Assembly (NCBI RefSeq): GCF_048323755.1
Contig: NZ_JBLWFS010000003.1
Location: forward strand, 186,001-250,000
DNA length: 64,000 nucleotides
Direction: 5' to 3'
Source: Alkalihalobacterium sp048323755
GTDB lineage: Bacteria; Bacillota; Bacilli; Bacillales; Bacillaceae_F
Below, piece after piece: positions 9,232-17,573 of the stretch. Position 1 is the first letter of the stretch; each line of letters begins with the position of its first letter. The notes under the pieces are model-generated. The model was not told where the DNA came from, did no database searches, and saw only the letters and a list, made by a program, of their open reading frames with translations. A program made the position numbers and the translations under genes.

Positions 9232-9240
9232 GTGTTGAGT

Positions 9241-9687
9241 ATGAATAATACAGTAGACCCGAGTCTTTTTTATGATAACCGAGCTCGTGATGTGAAAAGA
9301 ACGGGTGAAGGGGCATTAGGAAAAGATGATTTCTTAAAGATATTAATTACTCAGTTACAAAATCAAGATCCGACAAATCCAATGGACGACCGTGAATTCA
9401 TTTCTCAAATGGCGCAATTTTCATCGTTAGAGCAAATGACTAACATGAATAAAACGCTTGAAAAGTTTATTGCTACACAAACAGATAATAAACTTGTTCA
9501 AAATAGTCATTTGATTGGAAAAGAAATTCAATGGCAACCTGAAAACTCAATATCTGATCGAAATTTAGAAACGAATATAGTCAAAGCAGTGCGTTTACGG
9601 GATGGAAATGTTTCTGTTCAATTAGATAATGGGAATTGGATCTTAGTAGATCAAATTAAACAAATTAGCTCAGGTGGAAAAGAGTAG
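9241..9687 (+). CDS. flgD: Flagellar hook assembly scaffold FlgD
   Basis: About 149 residues with the FlgD N-terminal signature (GKDDFLKILITQLQNQDPTNPMD), which caps the growing hook and guides FlgE polymerisation. The C-terminal part is short, as in Bacillus. I prefer ATG 9241 (AGGTG 7 bp upstream) to GTG 9232. It lies between fliK and a small flagellar-operon gene. Confidence 0.92.
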   Translation: MNNTVDPSLFYDNRARDVKRTGEGALGKDDFLKILITQLQNQDPTNPMDDREFISQMAQFSSLEQMTNMNKTLEKFIATQTDNKLVQNSHLIGKEIQWQPENSISDRNLETNIVKAVRLRDGNVSVQLDNGNWILVDQIKQISSGGKE

Positions 9688-9705
9688 TGAACAGGAGGTG
9701 AAGTG

Positions 9706-10089
9706 ATGGACCCTCATATATATTCACAACAACTAAGGCCACTGCCTCAAACAACATATCAGAAAAAAGCGATAATGCCGATGAGGCAAGGACATTTCCA
9801 TGACATTTTACAAACAGAGATTAACAGCACCAAGGGAATTAAACTTAGTAAACATGCTGAAAAACGTATGCAAGACCGAGGAATATCCATCAATCAAGAC
9901 CAATGGACGGCTATTGAAAATAAGTTAAAAGAAGCTAAGTCTAAAGGTATAAGTGATTCGTTAGTTGTTTTAAATCATGCCGCACTAGTTGTGAATGCCA
10001 AAAACAATACTGTTATTACGGCACTCGATCGAACAGAAGCGAGTACACAAATATTTACGAATATAAATGGAACGATACTTATTGATTAA
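9706..10089 (+). CDS. TIGR02530-type flagellar operon protein
   Basis: A 127-residue soluble protein with the conserved core KLSKHAEKRMQDRGI and a C-terminal region (VVLNHAALVVNAKNNTVITALDR). The pattern and its place between flgD and flgE match the small flagellar-operon family I know as TIGR02530. Its biochemical role is unknown. ATG 9706 is preceded by AGGAGGTG at 9693-9700; GTG 9703 is too close to that site. Confidence 0.75.
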   Translation: MDPHIYSQQLRPLPQTTYQKKAIMPMRQGHFHDILQTEINSTKGIKLSKHAEKRMQDRGISINQDQWTAIENKLKEAKSKGISDSLVVLNHAALVVNAKNNTVITALDRTEASTQIFTNINGTILID

Positions 10090-10170
10090 AAGGCTGGACC
10101 GAAATGGAAGCCTTCGGTTGTGGAATGACGGAAGCAACCAACGAACTATGATAATGAAGGGGAAATATAC

Positions 10171-11610
10171 ATGCTACGATCAATGTATTCCAGTATTGGT
10201 GGTTTAAAAAACTTTCAAACAAAGTTAGATGTGATTGGAAATAATATTGCTAATGTAAATACATTTGGATTTAAAAAAGGCCGTACGACATTTCAAGATA
10301 TTATGAGTCAACAAATACGTGGCGCTAGTACACCAACAGATAACCGTGGTGGAACAAACCCAATGCAAGTGGGACTTGGAGGAACAATCGCGACTATTGA
10401 TACGATTCATACACAAGGTAGTATGCAATCAACAGGTCGCTCACTAGATGTTGCTGTCTCAGGAGATGGTTTCTTCGTAGTTAATAACGGTAATCTGAAC
10501 ACATATACACGAGCAGGAAATTTCTATTTGGATCAAAATGGTACGCTCGTAAATGGTGATGGATTAAGAGTATTGGGGTATGGGTTACAAGCTGGTACAA
10601 CGGATCAAATTGATTACACTCAGGTCCAACCACTACAAATTCAAGCTGGAAGTCAAATGGCTCCAGAAGCAACCACGAATATCTCCTATAAAGGGAACTT
10701 TAATGCAGATGTACCACCGGTTGGTAGTGCGAATGGGGGAACAGCATTAGTTAACGGGGCAAACCAATTAACTCAACAACAAATCAATGATGCGATGAAG
10801 AGTGGCTTTATGATTACTCATCAAGTTGTTGACTCACTTGGAGCTACCCACAATGTAAAGTTAGCGTATCAAAAAGATTCAACGGGGAACTGGACAGTGG
10901 GAATTGTTAGACCTTCAATTGATCTCGCAACAAGAGAGCAAAACAAAGACCAAATGACTGGTCAGTTGTTCTACACATACGAGAGGTTAACGAGTGCTAA
11001 CACGCCATTCCCTGGACAAACTGATGATTTTATCAAATTTGGTGCTAATGGTTATGTCATCCAAGACGATCCAAATGCAGTAAATAACAATTCCATGAAA
11101 GAAGTAAACTTAACATTAAATTTAAATGAACGCCCTCTTGGAGCAGGTGAGTTTAATGGGGCAGAAGATTTACAGTTAACATTTGATTTTTCTCAGTTTA
11201 CCCAGTTTTCAGGCTCCAATACAGCTGATGTTAACCAAGTAACTGGAAATATTGATGGCTTTTTAGACAGTTTTAACATTGGACAATCCGGTGAAATTAT
11301 CGGGGTTTATTCTAACGGTCGTGTACAACTTCTTGGACAACTTGCACTGGCTACATTTAATAATCCAGGGGGCTTAACGAAATCAGGAAGTAATACCTAC
11401 CAAGCATCAAATAACTCAGGGCAACCTAATATTGGAATTCCTGGGGAAGGCCGCGGACTACTTATGGGAAGTTCATTAGAAATGTCTAACGTTGATATTT
11501 CTGAAGAATTCACAGAAATGATTGTTGCTCAACGTGGTTTCCAGGCTAATACGAGAATTATTACAACTTCAGATGAAATTCTACAAGAACTCGTTAACTT
11601 GAAACGTTAA
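10171..11610 (+). CDS. flgE: Flagellar hook protein FlgE
   Basis: 479 residues. The N-terminus (MYSSIGGLKNFQTKLDVIG, ANVNTFGFKK) and C-terminus (SNVDISEEFTEMIVAQRGF) are the conserved D0/D1 axial segments of hook proteins. The middle region (about residues 170-380) is much larger than in the roughly 264-residue B. subtilis protein and probably forms extra surface domains. FlgE polymerises into the universal-joint hook after export. The ATG follows GAAGGGG. An 81-bp spacer with weak hairpins separates it from the preceding gene. Confidence 0.93.
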   Translation: MLRSMYSSIGGLKNFQTKLDVIGNNIANVNTFGFKKGRTTFQDIMSQQIRGASTPTDNRGGTNPMQVGLGGTIATIDTIHTQGSMQSTGRSLDVAVSGDGFFVVNNGNLNTYTRAGNFYLDQNGTLVNGDGLRVLGYGLQAGTTDQIDYTQVQPLQIQAGSQMAPEATTNISYKGNFNADVPPVGSANGGTALVNGANQLTQQQINDAMKSGFMITHQVVDSLGATHNVKLAYQKDSTGNWTVGIVRPSIDLATREQNKDQMTGQLFYTYERLTSANTPFPGQTDDFIKFGANGYVIQDDPNAVNNNSMKEVNLTLNLNERPLGAGEFNGAEDLQLTFDFSQFTQFSGSNTADVNQVTGNIDGFLDSFNIGQSGEIIGVYSNGRVQLLGQLALATFNNPGGLTKSGSNTYQASNNSGQPNIGIPGEGRGLLMGSSLEMSNVDISEEFTEMIVAQRGFQANTRIITTSDEILQELVNLKR

Positions 11611-11668
11611 TCATATCTTTCCTTATCAGAAAGTAGTTAACTTCATTACCATAAAGTAATCACTAATT

Positions 11669-11741
11669 AGGAGGATGAAGGCTGGACTGATGAATTATTA
11701 AGCAAGAAGTGCAACTTAAGTACCAGCCTTCAAAAGTACCG
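11669..11741 (+). promoter_or_regulatory. Shine-Dalgarno/hairpin arrangement before swrD
   Basis: A perfect AGGAGG (11669-11674) is followed by a perfect 9-bp inverted repeat (GAAGGCTGG at 11677-11685 and CCAGCCTTC at 11723-11731) and then ten bases before ATG 11742. If the stem forms, the site would lie about 12 nt from the start instead of 67. An 8-codon open frame (11675-11701) also begins inside the site. Confidence 0.5.
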
Positions 11742-11960
11742 ATGATTGAGTTAACAAGACTGAATAATAGTACATTCTTATTAAATGCGTTTTTAATTGA
11801 GCAGGTTGAGGCTTTTCCAGATACGACCATTACGCTTGTCAATGGAAAAAAGATAGTAGTGCGTGAGTCAATTAACGATGTTAAGCTTAAGACAAATGAA
11901 CTATATCGAACGATTGGACTAGTTTCAATTTATAGTAAACAGGATGCGGAGGGCTCTTGA
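11742..11960 (+). CDS. swrD: SwrD (FlbD-family) motor-power protein
   Basis: About 72 residues starting MIELTRLNNSTFLLN, the near-invariant beginning of the FlbD/SwrD family, with the core TITLVNGKKIVVRES. In B. subtilis, SwrD (formerly YlzI) increases flagellar motor power and supports swarming. I choose ATG 11742 because family members begin here. The frame also opens at GTG 11709, which has no good site. No Shine-Dalgarno sequence lies at normal distance; see the hairpin arrangement upstream. The stop directly abuts the fliL start. Confidence 0.82.
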   Translation: MIELTRLNNSTFLLNAFLIEQVEAFPDTTITLVNGKKIVVRESINDVKLKTNELYRTIGLVSIYSKQDAEGS

Positions 11961-12392
11961 TTGTTTAAAAATAAATTAGTAAATATCATGATTATTCTCC
12001 TCGTTTCTCTTACATTAATTGGAGTTGTCACATTAGTACTTATCAACTATTTATCAAAGGATGAAGCGGCCTCTGGAGAACCAACAATTGATGAAATTAT
12101 TGCACATTCTTATGATACTCCGGAATTAACAACGATGTTGTTAAGTAATGAATTTGCAAAAGTGCAATTTAAAATTCATGTGGATAATAGAAGGGCATTA
12201 TCAGAAATTTCGAAGCGTGACTTTCAAATTGAAAACATAATTATTCGAGAATTGGCTGGGATGAAATCATCTCAACTTTCTGGTTCTGAAGGGATTACAG
12301 ATCTAGAGACCCAGCTCAAGTTTAAAATTAATGAATTAATGACAGAAGGAATAGTTGTTGATATTTACACACGACGACTTATAATCCAATAA
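11961..12392 (+). CDS. fliL: Flagellar basal-body-associated protein FliL
   Basis: 143 residues with a single N-terminal transmembrane helix (about residues 8-30) and an extracytoplasmic domain (VQFKIHVDNRRALSEI..., LKFKINELM...) typical of FliL. FliL surrounds the stator units at the basal body and affects motor output. The start is TTG 11961, immediately after the swrD stop, with GGAGGG upstream. Confidence 0.9.
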   Translation: MFKNKLVNIMIILLVSLTLIGVVTLVLINYLSKDEAASGEPTIDEIIAHSYDTPELTTMLLSNEFAKVQFKIHVDNRRALSEISKRDFQIENIIIRELAGMKSSQLSGSEGITDLETQLKFKINELMTEGIVVDIYTRRLIIQ

Positions 12393-12422
12393 ACGTATGT
12401 AATAGTTTGAGAGGTGAGGCTC

Positions 12423-13415
12423 TTGGCTGACATTTTGTCACAAGGTGAGATTGATGCGTTATTATCCGCATTATCTACTGGGGAAATGGATGCTGATGAA
12501 CTGATGAAAGAGGAAACAGAAAAAAAGGTTAAAGTCTATGATTTTAAAAGAGCTCTACGCTTCTCGAAAGATCAAATAAGAAGTTTATCGAGAATTCATG
12601 AGAATTTCGCTAGGTTATTAACGACCTTTTTTTCTGCTCAGTTACGGACATTTGTTCAAATATCAGTTGCTTCAGTAGACCAATTACCATATGAAGAATT
12701 TATACGATCCATACCAAAAATGACGATATTAAATGTATTTGAACCCTATCCATTAGATGGTCGATTTTTAATGGAAGTAAACCCGAATATTGCTTATACG
12801 ATGTTAGACCGATTATTAGGCGGAAAAGGGGTTGCAGTTAATAAAATTGATAATTTAACTGAGATTGAAACACGAATTATGTCGCAATTGTTTCAACGAA
12901 CGTTAGATAGTTTTACAGAAGCATGGACATCTGTTGTTGAACTAGATCCAGTGATGGAAGACTTAGAGGTTAATCCGCAGTTTTTACAAATGGTTTCACC
13001 GAACGAAACAGTTGTTGTCATTTCACTTTCTACAACAATTGGAGAAACGTCTGGAATGATTAACCTTTGTTTACCGCACGTGACTTTAGAAGAAGTTCTT
13101 CCAAAATTATCCGTTCATTATTGGATGCAAACGAAGAAAATCCAACGAGAACCAGGTGAGATGGAAGCGTTAGAGGCTACTGTACGCAAAGCACCGTTAC
13201 TAGTCCAATCAGAGCTTGGGCGATCGGAAATTACCATTCAAGAATTCTTACAACTCAATATAGGCGATGTAATTGAACTAGATCAAAATATTAATGACCC
13301 TCTGTTAGTGACTGTGGGTGGCGAGCAAAAATATAAAGCTCAACCAGGAAAGTCCAAAAATCAAATGGCAATTCAAATAACAGAGGTTATGGAGGAGGCA
13401 CTAGAGAATGAATGA
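12423..13415 (+). CDS. fliM: Flagellar motor switch protein FliM
   Basis: About 330 residues, normal length. It begins with the CheY-P-binding peptide (LSQGEIDALLSAL), followed by the CheC-like middle domain and a C-terminal SpoA domain that pairs with FliN/FliY in the C-ring. TTG 12423 is preferred (GAGGTGAG four bases upstream); GTG 12414 lies within that site. Its end overlaps the next gene by 8 bp. FliM itself looks intact, whereas its partner FliY is truncated. Confidence 0.94.
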   Translation: MADILSQGEIDALLSALSTGEMDADELMKEETEKKVKVYDFKRALRFSKDQIRSLSRIHENFARLLTTFFSAQLRTFVQISVASVDQLPYEEFIRSIPKMTILNVFEPYPLDGRFLMEVNPNIAYTMLDRLLGGKGVAVNKIDNLTEIETRIMSQLFQRTLDSFTEAWTSVVELDPVMEDLEVNPQFLQMVSPNETVVVISLSTTIGETSGMINLCLPHVTLEEVLPKLSVHYWMQTKKIQREPGEMEALEATVRKAPLLVQSELGRSEITIQEFLQLNIGDVIELDQNINDPLLVTVGGEQKYKAQPGKSKNQMAIQITEVMEEALENE

Positions 13416-14004
13416 CGATATGCTTTCCCAAGAGGAAATTAATGAACTCTTAAAGGGAGTCGGAATCGATGATGAAGATGACCAAACCTCAGTGGAAGAA
13501 GAGGATAATAACCTTGATGCACTAAGAGTAGAGGATTATTTATCTCCTGTTGAGCAAGACGCATTAGGTGAAATTGGGAATATATCTTTTGGAAGTGCTG
13601 CAACGGCGCTATCTACACTACTTAATCAAAAAGTTGATATTACAACACCACAAGTGTCGGTAATTAATAGAAATCAATTGGAAGAAGCTTTTCCACAACC
13701 TCACGTAGCTGTATCTGTTCAATATACTGAAGGCTTTGAAGGTATGAACTTGTTAGTGATTAAAACAACAGATGCTGCCATTATCGCTGATTTAATGCTA
13801 GGTGGCGACGGTTTAAATCCATCTAGTGACTTAGGTGAAATGCAAATTAGTGCCGTCCAAGAAGCAATGAATCAGATGATGGGTTCGGCTATGGGGCAAC
13901 AAGCGATGGTTATTGATGCCATTCAAGCAGGAGCAAAAGACTTCATCGTAAAACCGTTTCAGGCAGACCGTGTGTTAGAGGCAATTAAAAAGACATTAGG
14001 TTAA
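13408..14004 (+). CDS. fliY: FliY'-'CheY in-frame deletion fusion
   Basis: A 198-codon open frame in which residues 1 to about 161 are the N-terminal part of FliY, and residues from about 162 are the C-terminal end of CheY (MGQQAMVIDAIQAGAKDFIV). The FliY part keeps the CheY-P-binding peptide LSQEEINELLKG and both CheC-like phosphatase motifs (E55-I-G-N58 and E152-A-M-N155). It has lost the rest of the CheC-like domain and the whole C-terminal FliN-like SpoA domain. The CheY part keeps the conserved Lys of VKPF (K182) but lacks the N-terminal acidic pair and the phospho-acceptor Asp. In Bacillus, fliY (about 378 codons) and cheY (about 120) are separate adjacent genes between fliM and fliZ, so roughly 0.9 kb appears missing. 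It probably makes neither a functional C-ring subunit nor a response regulator. Confidence 0.9.
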   Translation: MNDDMLSQEEINELLKGVGIDDEDDQTSVEEEDNNLDALRVEDYLSPVEQDALGEIGNISFGSAATALSTLLNQKVDITTPQVSVINRNQLEEAFPQPHVAVSVQYTEGFEGMNLLVIKTTDAAIIADLMLGGDGLNPSSDLGEMQISAVQEAMNQMMGSAMGQQAMVIDAIQAGAKDFIVKPFQADRVLEAIKKTLG

Positions 14005-14021
14005 GAAAGGGTGACAGCCCC

Positions 14022-14726
14022 TTGTACCGTAACTATCTTTCAATTGTTATAGGTTTCCTTTTCATTTTAACTATTAATTTTACCGGGCCAGTTCTAGCTG
14101 AGGAAGATGGAACTGGCTCAGTATTGGACTCATTACCAGCCAATAACCCTTCTCCGATTGAAGAGCAAGGGGATACACCTATACAAGCAGAACCGGAACC
14201 AGTTATTACTGGAGAGAATTCGGTTGTAGATACAGCAGAAACTCCTTTTGATAGTGGAACAAGCTTTTTTATGTTATTCATTCAAATGATCGCAGCATTA
14301 GCGGTCGTTATCGCATTAATATATATCATGCTTCGATTTGTTGGTAAACGAACTCGCTCTTTTAGAGACCATCAAACCCTTCAGAGTATTGGTGGCGTTC
14401 CATTAGGAACCAATCGCTCACTTCAAATGATTAAACTAGGAGATCGTATTCTCGTCGTTGGTGTGGGAGAGACGATCCAACTTATTAAAGAAATAGATGA
14501 CCAGACTGAGGTCGCTAAAATTATGGAGCAACACCAAAGTGAGTTTGACCGACTTGAAGAGCCATTAACAAAAGCTTCAACATGGATTAACCAACTAGTA
14601 ACAAAGAAAAATGAACATAATACGAAAAAAATGCTCGATTTTAGTGAGTTATTAGATAAACAGTTAAAAGATGTTTCTAAGTCGCAACAACAAATCCGCG
14701 AGGCGATGAAGGAGCATAAAAAATGA
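14022..14726 (+). CDS. fliZ: Flagellar export protein FliO/FliZ
   Basis: 234 residues: an N-terminal signal-like hydrophobic segment (about residues 5-26), an acidic Pro-rich linker, a transmembrane helix (about residues 84-106), and a cytoplasmic domain with the FliO signature LGTNRSLQMIKLGDRILVVGVG. FliO (FliZ in Bacillus) stabilises FliP during export-gate assembly. The start is TTG 14022 after GAAAGGGTGA. It overlaps fliP by 4 bp. Confidence 0.88.
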   Translation: MYRNYLSIVIGFLFILTINFTGPVLAEEDGTGSVLDSLPANNPSPIEEQGDTPIQAEPEPVITGENSVVDTAETPFDSGTSFFMLFIQMIAALAVVIALIYIMLRFVGKRTRSFRDHQTLQSIGGVPLGTNRSLQMIKLGDRILVVGVGETIQLIKEIDDQTEVAKIMEQHQSEFDRLEEPLTKASTWINQLVTKKNEHNTKKMLDFSELLDKQLKDVSKSQQQIREAMKEHKK

Positions 14727-15379
14727 CCGATTTTTTACCGACATTTAATGATGATTTATCTACTACTATACAAATTTTAATATTATTAACCGTTTTGTCA
14801 CTAGCACCTAGTATTCTCATTTTAATGACCTGTTTTACTAGAATCGTCATTGTCCTATCGTTTGTTAGAACGGGATTAGCTACACAGCAGATGCCGCCAA
14901 ATCAAGTAATCATTGGCTTAGCACTTTTTATGACATTCTTTATAATGGCACCTATCTTTGCAGATGTTAACGATCAAGCACTATCACCGCTTTTAGCAGG
15001 AGAGATCGACCAGGAAGAAGCATTTGATCGAGCTGTCATACCAATGAAGGAGTTTATGGCAAAACATACAAGAGAAAAGGACCTTGCCCTTTTTATGGGA
15101 TATGCAGGTATGGACAGACCTGAAACTCTTGATGATATACCGTTGACGGCTTTAGTTCCCGCATTTGCCATAAGTGAAATAAAAACCGCTTTCCAAATTG
15201 GTTTCTTTATTTTTGTACCGTTCCTTGTAATCGATATGATAGTTGCAAGTGTGTTGATGGCAATGGGTATGATGATGTTACCTCCAGTCATGATTGCCTT
15301 ACCATTTAAGATTTTACTATTCGTAATGGTTGATGGTTGGCATCTAATTGTAAAATCATTATTACTAAGCTTCAGTTAG
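14723..15379 (+). CDS. fliP: Flagellar export gate protein FliP
   Basis: 218 residues with the four hydrophobic segments of FliP and the signature TCFTRIVIVLSFVRTGL and QMPPNQVIIGLALF near the N-terminus. FliP forms the core of the type III export channel with FliQ and FliR. It overlaps the fliZ end by ATGA (14723-14726), indicating translational coupling. Confidence 0.95.
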   Translation: MTDFLPTFNDDLSTTIQILILLTVLSLAPSILILMTCFTRIVIVLSFVRTGLATQQMPPNQVIIGLALFMTFFIMAPIFADVNDQALSPLLAGEIDQEEAFDRAVIPMKEFMAKHTREKDLALFMGYAGMDRPETLDDIPLTALVPAFAISEIKTAFQIGFFIFVPFLVIDMIVASVLMAMGMMMLPPVMIALPFKILLFVMVDGWHLIVKSLLLSFS

Positions 15380-15404
15380 CCCAATTAAAAAGTAGGTGAA
15401 TAAG

Positions 15405-15674
15405 TTGAATGCTGAACAAGTCATTTCTTTAGCTGAAAGTGGAGTATGGACGGTTTTAATGGTATCTGGCCCACTGCTATTAATTGCATTATCTTTAGGG
15501 TTGCTTGTAAGTATTTTTCAGGCGACTACGCAAATTCAAGAACAAACGTTAGCTTTTATCCCTAAAATAGTTGGAGTGTTCGTCGCATTAGTCTTTTTTG
15601 GCCCGTGGATGTTATCTCAATTACTTGAGTTTACGTATCAGATTTTTAATAATTTACATCGGGTTGTTGGGTAA
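15405..15674 (+). CDS. fliQ: Flagellar export gate protein FliQ
   Basis: 89 residues, exactly the usual length, with two transmembrane helices separated by the conserved SIFQATTQIQEQTLAFIPK loop. TTG 15405 is chosen (GTAGGTGA upstream). GTG 15396, three codons earlier, lies within that site. Its stop overlaps the first base of fliR (TAATG). Confidence 0.94.
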   Translation: MNAEQVISLAESGVWTVLMVSGPLLLIALSLGLLVSIFQATTQIQEQTLAFIPKIVGVFVALVFFGPWMLSQLLEFTYQIFNNLHRVVG

Positions 15675-16450
15675 TGTTAGATTGGGTGAATTTTATACCA
15701 GCTTTTTTATTAGTATTTATTAGAGTACTAGCCTTTTTCACAGTATTACCGATCTTTTCTCATCGAACGATTCCTAATACAGTGAAAGTTGGACTTGCTG
15801 TATATTTAGCATGGATTATGTTTTTTACGATTGATGTGCAAGAGATCCCGGTTGATGAAACTTACTTTCTTCTCATTATAAAAGAGGTATTAGTAGGTTT
15901 ACTGATCGGTCTAGTTGCGATGATCTTAATATATTCGATTCAAGTAGCTGGGGCATTTATCGATATAAAAATGGGCTTTATGATTGCTAATGTTGTCGAT
16001 CCTGCAACAGGAGCACAATCACCCTTAATTGGAGGATATTTATATACATTTGCGCTCCTATTACTTTTAGTAACAGACGCGCATCACTTGTTAATAGATG
16101 GAGTTTTTTATAGTTATCAATTTATTCCATTAGACCAAGTGTTTTTACCGCTTGGCAATGAGAATGTGATTGAGTTTATTTTTGTGACCTTCAATAAAAT
16201 GTTTATTATTGCATTCCAGATGGCGTTCCCGATTGTCGGTTCTTTGTTTTTGGTTGATGTTGCTTTAGGGATGATTTCACGGTCAGTCCCGCAAATGAAC
16301 GTATTTGTCGTTGGGATGCCGCTAAAAATTTTAGTGGGATTGCCATTATTAATGCTTTTCCTAAGTGTGTTTTATTTAATTGTTCAGCAGTTATTTGAAA
16401 CGATTATCTTAACGATGAGAACGCTCATGCAATTACTTGGAGGTGTCTAG
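15674..16450 (+). CDS. fliR: Flagellar export gate protein FliR
   Basis: 258 residues with about six transmembrane segments and FliR motifs (RVLAFFTVLPIF near the start, QVAGAFIDIKMGF mid-protein). It completes the FliP5Q4R1 core and contacts FlhB, encoded next. Its ATG overlaps the fliQ stop by one base. Confidence 0.95.
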   Translation: MLDWVNFIPAFLLVFIRVLAFFTVLPIFSHRTIPNTVKVGLAVYLAWIMFFTIDVQEIPVDETYFLLIIKEVLVGLLIGLVAMILIYSIQVAGAFIDIKMGFMIANVVDPATGAQSPLIGGYLYTFALLLLLVTDAHHLLIDGVFYSYQFIPLDQVFLPLGNENVIEFIFVTFNKMFIIAFQMAFPIVGSLFLVDVALGMISRSVPQMNVFVVGMPLKILVGLPLLMLFLSVFYLIVQQLFETIILTMRTLMQLLGGV

Positions 16451-16453
16451 CAG

Positions 16454-17539
16454 GTGCCTTACATCCAATTAAATCTACAGTTCTTTGCAGAAGAAAAAAC
16501 GGAAAAAGCAACACCGAAAAAACGTCAAGACAGCCGTAAAAAAGGTCAAGTAGCAAAAAGTACAGATGTAAACACGGCAATTATAATGTTACTCGTCTTT
16601 TTATTTCTGTGGTTCATTGGGCATATGGTTGGCGATTATTTGTTAGCGATGCTAATACACACCTTCCAAAATTACATGTTGCTGGATTTAACTGAAGTAA
16701 ACCTACAAATGGTCTTAAATGAAGTCACTGTAACGTCAGCCACTGTGTTATTGCCAATCATGCTTGTGGCTTTAATAGCAGGTGTTTTTAGCAGTTACTT
16801 ACAAGTGGGTCCATTATTTGCACCTGAAGCGATTAAACCTAAGTTATCTAAATTAGATCCAATAAAAGGATTTAAGAGAATTTTTTCGGTAAGAGCTATC
16901 GTTGAACTTTTAAAATCATTATTGAAGATTTCATTTGTAGGAATGGTCGTTTTTGCAATCTTATGGATTACCCTTGATTCGGTCATGATCTTATCTCAAA
17001 AGTCTGTTGCAGATGGCTTTTATCAAATTGCCCAATTAACAGTAATTATGGGGATCATTGTAGCTTTTCTTTTACTGATTTTGTCGATACCTGATTATCT
17101 ATACCAAAAATATGACCATGAAAAGCAAATTAGAATGTCTAAAAAAGACATTAAAGATGAGCATAAAAACATGGAAGGTGACCCAAAAGTTAAGTCCAAA
17201 CGAAAGCAAAAACAAATGGAAATGGCGATGTCTAGGATGATGCAAGAAATTCCAAAAGCTGATGTTGTCATTACGAACCCGACTCACTTTGCTGTAGTAT
17301 TAAAGTACGATGGGGAGAAAATGGATGCCCCTGTTGTAGTAGCAAAAGGTGTCGATTATGTTGCTTTTAAGATCCGCTCAATTGCGAAAAATCACGATAT
17401 TATTATCGTTGAAAATAAACCTTTGGCTCGTGCTTTGTATGCACAGGCTAAAATTGGAGATATAGTTCCTGAGGATTTGTTTAAAGCTGTTGCTGAAGTC
17501 CTCGCTTATGTATATCGACTAAAAAATAAAGAAGTTTAG
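16454..17539 (+). CDS. flhB: Flagellar export switch protein FlhB
   Basis: 361 residues: a basic N-terminus (EEKTEKATPKKRQDSRKKGQ), four transmembrane helices, and a cytoplasmic domain with the autocleavage site NPTH (within VVITNPTHFAVVLKY). Cleavage between N and P underlies the rod/hook to filament specificity switch governed by FliK. The start is GTG 16454 with GGAGGTG upstream in the fliR end. Confidence 0.95.
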   Translation: MPYIQLNLQFFAEEKTEKATPKKRQDSRKKGQVAKSTDVNTAIIMLLVFLFLWFIGHMVGDYLLAMLIHTFQNYMLLDLTEVNLQMVLNEVTVTSATVLLPIMLVALIAGVFSSYLQVGPLFAPEAIKPKLSKLDPIKGFKRIFSVRAIVELLKSLLKISFVGMVVFAILWITLDSVMILSQKSVADGFYQIAQLTVIMGIIVAFLLLILSIPDYLYQKYDHEKQIRMSKKDIKDEHKNMEGDPKVKSKRKQKQMEMAMSRMMQEIPKADVVITNPTHFAVVLKYDGEKMDAPVVVAKGVDYVAFKIRSIAKNHDIIIVENKPLARALYAQAKIGDIVPEDLFKAVAEVLAYVYRLKNKEV

Positions 17540-17573
17540 TAGTTAATGTTGGAAGAAGAGGAGAGAGTTCCCA

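Noticed and set aside
10104..10151. 15-codon frame between the TIGR02530-type gene and flgE
   Set aside because: No ribosome site and no membrane or other signature; the region is better explained as a spacer with weak hairpins.
13408..14004. Reading the fused frame as a normal short FliN or a stand-alone CheC paralogue
   Set aside because: The C-terminal 37 residues match the CheY end (MGQQAMVIDAIQ, DFIVKPF) rather than a SpoA domain, and the position exactly replaces fliY plus cheY.
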